A DNA stretch of 45,195 bases, from assembly GCA_044432865.1 (NCBI GenBank), contig JAWXUF010000005.1:1-45195 (forward strand), written 5' to 3'. Shown one piece after another: positions 43,898-45,195 of this stretch (position 1 is the first letter of the stretch; each line of letters starts with the position of its first letter). The translations under genes were made by a program, and so were the position numbers. The stretch comes from JAWXUE01 sp044432865 (GTDB lineage Bacteria > Bacillota_I > Bacilli_A > Acholeplasmatales > Anaeroplasmataceae). The notes under the pieces were generated by a model that was not told where the DNA came from, searched no databases, and saw only the letters and a list, made by a program, of their open reading frames with translations.

Positions 43898-44541
43898 TGC
43901 AAAAAGAATTATATGGATTTAAAGTTGATATTACTTATAAACAAAATATGAAATCAATAAAATTTAGATTTAATGATGGAGTAATAAAAATAACATGTCC
44001 AAAAATTAGTGATAAAGATATTGAAAAATATTTAATAAAAAATTATCATGAATTTGTAATTAAATTAGAAGAGTCAAAATTATCAAATAATTTTACTTAT
44101 TTTCAAGGAGTTAAATATAACATTAGAAGTGTTGATGAGCATTGTAATAATATTATATTTAATGAACAAGAGTTTGTAATAACAAAAGGTTATGAAGAAA
44201 AATTAATAAAAGAATTATTTATTAATGATATTAAAAAATATTTAGAACAAAATGATAGTTTAAACTATGCATTTAAAGGTATTGAAAAACCAACATATAA
44301 AATTAAACAATTAAAATCATCTTTTGGACAATATAATAAAAAGAATCATACAATTACATTAGATTATAAACTGGCTAAGTATGATAGAATCTTTCTATAT
44401 TTAACATTGTGTCATGAATTATGTCACATGGTGCATTTTGATCATTCAAAAGAGTTTTACGCTTTATTAGATACATTTGTTCCTAATAGTAAACAAATGC
44501 ATAAAATAATGAGAAAAATAAAAATGAATGATACCTTTTAA
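43897..44541 (+). CDS. YgjP-like zinc metallopeptidase domain protein
   Basis: The 214-residue product has an N-terminal strand-rich part (SIKFRFNDGVIKITCPK) and a C-terminal gluzincin-like site LCHELCHMVHFDHSKEFYAL (about 172-191), with HExxH and a third histidine five residues on, the pattern of the YgjP/DUF45 family. Substrate is unknown. Its ATG overlaps the trhP2 stop (TAATG). It closes the ftsY operon; a -10 for greA lies just downstream. Confidence 0.83.
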   Translation: MQKELYGFKVDITYKQNMKSIKFRFNDGVIKITCPKISDKDIEKYLIKNYHEFVIKLEESKLSNNFTYFQGVKYNIRSVDEHCNNIIFNEQEFVITKGYEEKLIKELFINDIKKYLEQNDSLNYAFKGIEKPTYKIKQLKSSFGQYNKKNHTITLDYKLAKYDRIFLYLTLCHELCHMVHFDHSKEFYALLDTFVPNSKQMHKIMRKIKMNDTF

Positions 44542-44555
44542 TTTTTAATAAAATA

Positions 44556-44564
44556 TAGTATAAT
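44556..44564 (+). promoter_or_regulatory. -10 element of greA
   Basis: TAGTATAAT lies 25 bp before the greA ATG, with TCGGAGGA as ribosome binding site. The -35 (TTTTAA, 44536) is weak. Confidence 0.5.
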
Positions 44565-44589
44565 AAAAAATAAATCGGAGGAATTATAT

Positions 44590-45063
44590 ATGAATAAACA
44601 AGTATTTGAAATAACAGAAGAAGGTCTTAAAAAAATCCAAGTTGAATTAGATCAATTAAAAACAGTTGATAGACCAAATAATATTACAGCTATTCAAGAA
44701 GCAAGAGCTCAAGGGGATTTATCTGAGAATGCTGATTACGATGCTGCTAGAAATGATCAAGTAAGAATCGAACAAAGAATTTTAGAATTAGAAAATATTT
44801 TAAAAAATCATCAAATCATTTCAACTACACAAAGTAATGTAGTTGCTGCTGGGACTATTGTAACTTTATTAAATAAAAATACAAATAAACAAACAGTATA
44901 CCATATTGTTGGAGCAATTGAATCTAATCCTTTAGAACAAAAAATTTCAACAGAATGTCCATTAGGTCAAGCGATTTTAGGAGCATCAGTTGGTGATGTT
45001 AAAACAGTAAGACCTGAAAGTCGTAATGATTATCAAGTAGAAGTATTAGAAATTAAAAACTAA
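44590..45063 (+). CDS. greA: Transcription elongation factor GreA
   Basis: Rescues backtracked RNA polymerase by stimulating transcript cleavage. The N-terminal coiled coil contains the acidic tip GDLSENADYDAARNDQ, with the conserved Asp and Glu, and the C-terminal FKBP-like domain contains ISTECPLGQAILGASVGD. 157 residues is standard. It is followed after 11 bp by an insertion sequence end, so its own terminator has probably been displaced or lies in the element. Confidence 0.97.
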   Translation: MNKQVFEITEEGLKKIQVELDQLKTVDRPNNITAIQEARAQGDLSENADYDAARNDQVRIEQRILELENILKNHQIISTTQSNVVAAGTIVTLLNKNTNKQTVYHIVGAIESNPLEQKISTECPLGQAILGASVGDVKTVRPESRNDYQVEVLEIKN

Positions 45064-45074
45064 TAAACAAAAAA

Positions 45075-45195
45075 TGAAGTGAACCCAATTTTTTGGACAA
45101 TTTAATAAAAAGTTTAATTAGAGGAATGAATTCTATATTCTATAGGAGTCATTCCTTTTAATTTTTCTTTAATTCTAAAATTATTATAATAATAA
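45075..45195 (-). mobile_element. End of an IS3-family (IS150-like) insertion sequence
   Basis: The terminal repeat TGAAGTGAACCCAATTTTTT (with GGACA continuing to 45099) resembles IS150-group ends, which begin TG and contain ACCCA...TTGGAC. Just inside lies the end of a transposase gene on the minus strand. The other end and the target duplication are beyond the window. Confidence 0.85.
45114..45195 (-). CDS. IS3-family transposase OrfB, C-terminal fragment (cut by window edge)
   Basis: Minus-strand translation of the last 82 bases reads YYYNNFRIKEKLKGMTPIEY then RIHSSN and a TAA stop at 45114-45116. The N-x-R-x-K-x-K-L-x-G-M-[ST]-P-x-E-Y-R pattern is the characteristic C-terminus of IS3/IS150 OrfB integrase-type transposases (DDE catalytic core, not visible here). 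Whether the full gene is intact cannot be seen. Confidence 0.88.
   Translation of the reverse strand, partial: YYYNNFRIKEKLKGMTPIEYRIHSSN

Noticed and set aside
1..45195. TGA read as tryptophan, as in Mycoplasma
   Set aside because: No gene has in-frame TGA at conserved Trp positions; three genes end in TGA and RF2 is encoded.
1..45195. CRISPR arrays, tRNA or rRNA genes, defence islands
   Set aside because: No direct-repeat/spacer pattern, no GTTCRA-containing tRNA cloverleaf and no rRNA-like conserved stretch was noticed on reading both strands; a tRNAscan and CRISPR search would settle this.

Overview
The window reads as chromosome of a low-GC, gut-associated member of the Bacilli close to the Erysipelotrichia / RF39 / Mollicutes-related lineages. 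The evidence is the very AT-rich DNA, the Firmicute gene set (RNase J, RbgA, RqcH, long HPF, S-box leader), strong Shine-Dalgarno sites, and a bile salt hydrolase with every catalytic residue. TGA is a stop here, not tryptophan: only three genes end in TGA (the 18310 peptide, ylxM, rbgA), tryptophan is always TGG, and an RF2 gene is present. No rRNA, tRNA, CRISPR array or prophage was seen.

Layout. 1-867 (-) is the truncated 5' part of rqcH, divergent from gmk-rpoZ. 1900-5097 is uvrC, a DEDDh exonuclease and a small murI-like gene, meeting rnj (-) at a 24-bp palindrome that holds both stop codons. Then come proS, fba and bsh as single units, priA-fmt, and a pgpA / degenerate HD-GYP membrane protein / NUDIX operon. 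At 16601-16737 a SAM-I (S-box) riboswitch with an apparent translational platform precedes a TSCPD-domain gene and metK. 18310-19298 holds a small exported peptide, a comFC remnant (zinc finger only) and a cold-shock gene. hpf has a near-consensus cre box inside its promoter. secA-prfB-yitT-recX-glgB form a run, then glgP has its own promoter and a LacI-type operator-like dyad. After a Cof-type HAD gene (-), 30566-35841 is a tightly overlapping operon: membrane protein, FtsK/SftA-like translocase without membrane segments, signal peptidase I, rbgA, rnhB. Then topA, a Sel1-repeat gene, ftsY-ylxM-ffh-trhP1-trhP2-M48-like peptidase, and greA. The window ends inside an IS3-family element inserted 11 bp after greA.

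How it fits together. Most genes are core: translation and ribosome maintenance (proS, fmt, prfB, rbgA, hpf, rqcH, tRNA ho5U genes), protein export (secA, ftsY, ffh, signal peptidase), DNA repair and segregation (uvrC, recX, priA, topA, rnhB, ftsK), and glycolysis/glycogen (fba, glgB, glgP). Compaction is visible: genes overlap by 1-32 nt and at least six terminators contain the stop codon of the gene they end. Two competence-gene positions known from Bacillus are eroded: comFC is a stub and dprA is absent between rnhB and topA.

I see no complete new multi-gene defence or mobile system. The observations best worth follow-up are the translational S-box leader, the split/soluble FtsK arrangement, the cre box in the hpf promoter, the comFC stub, and the small cysteine-containing exported peptide.
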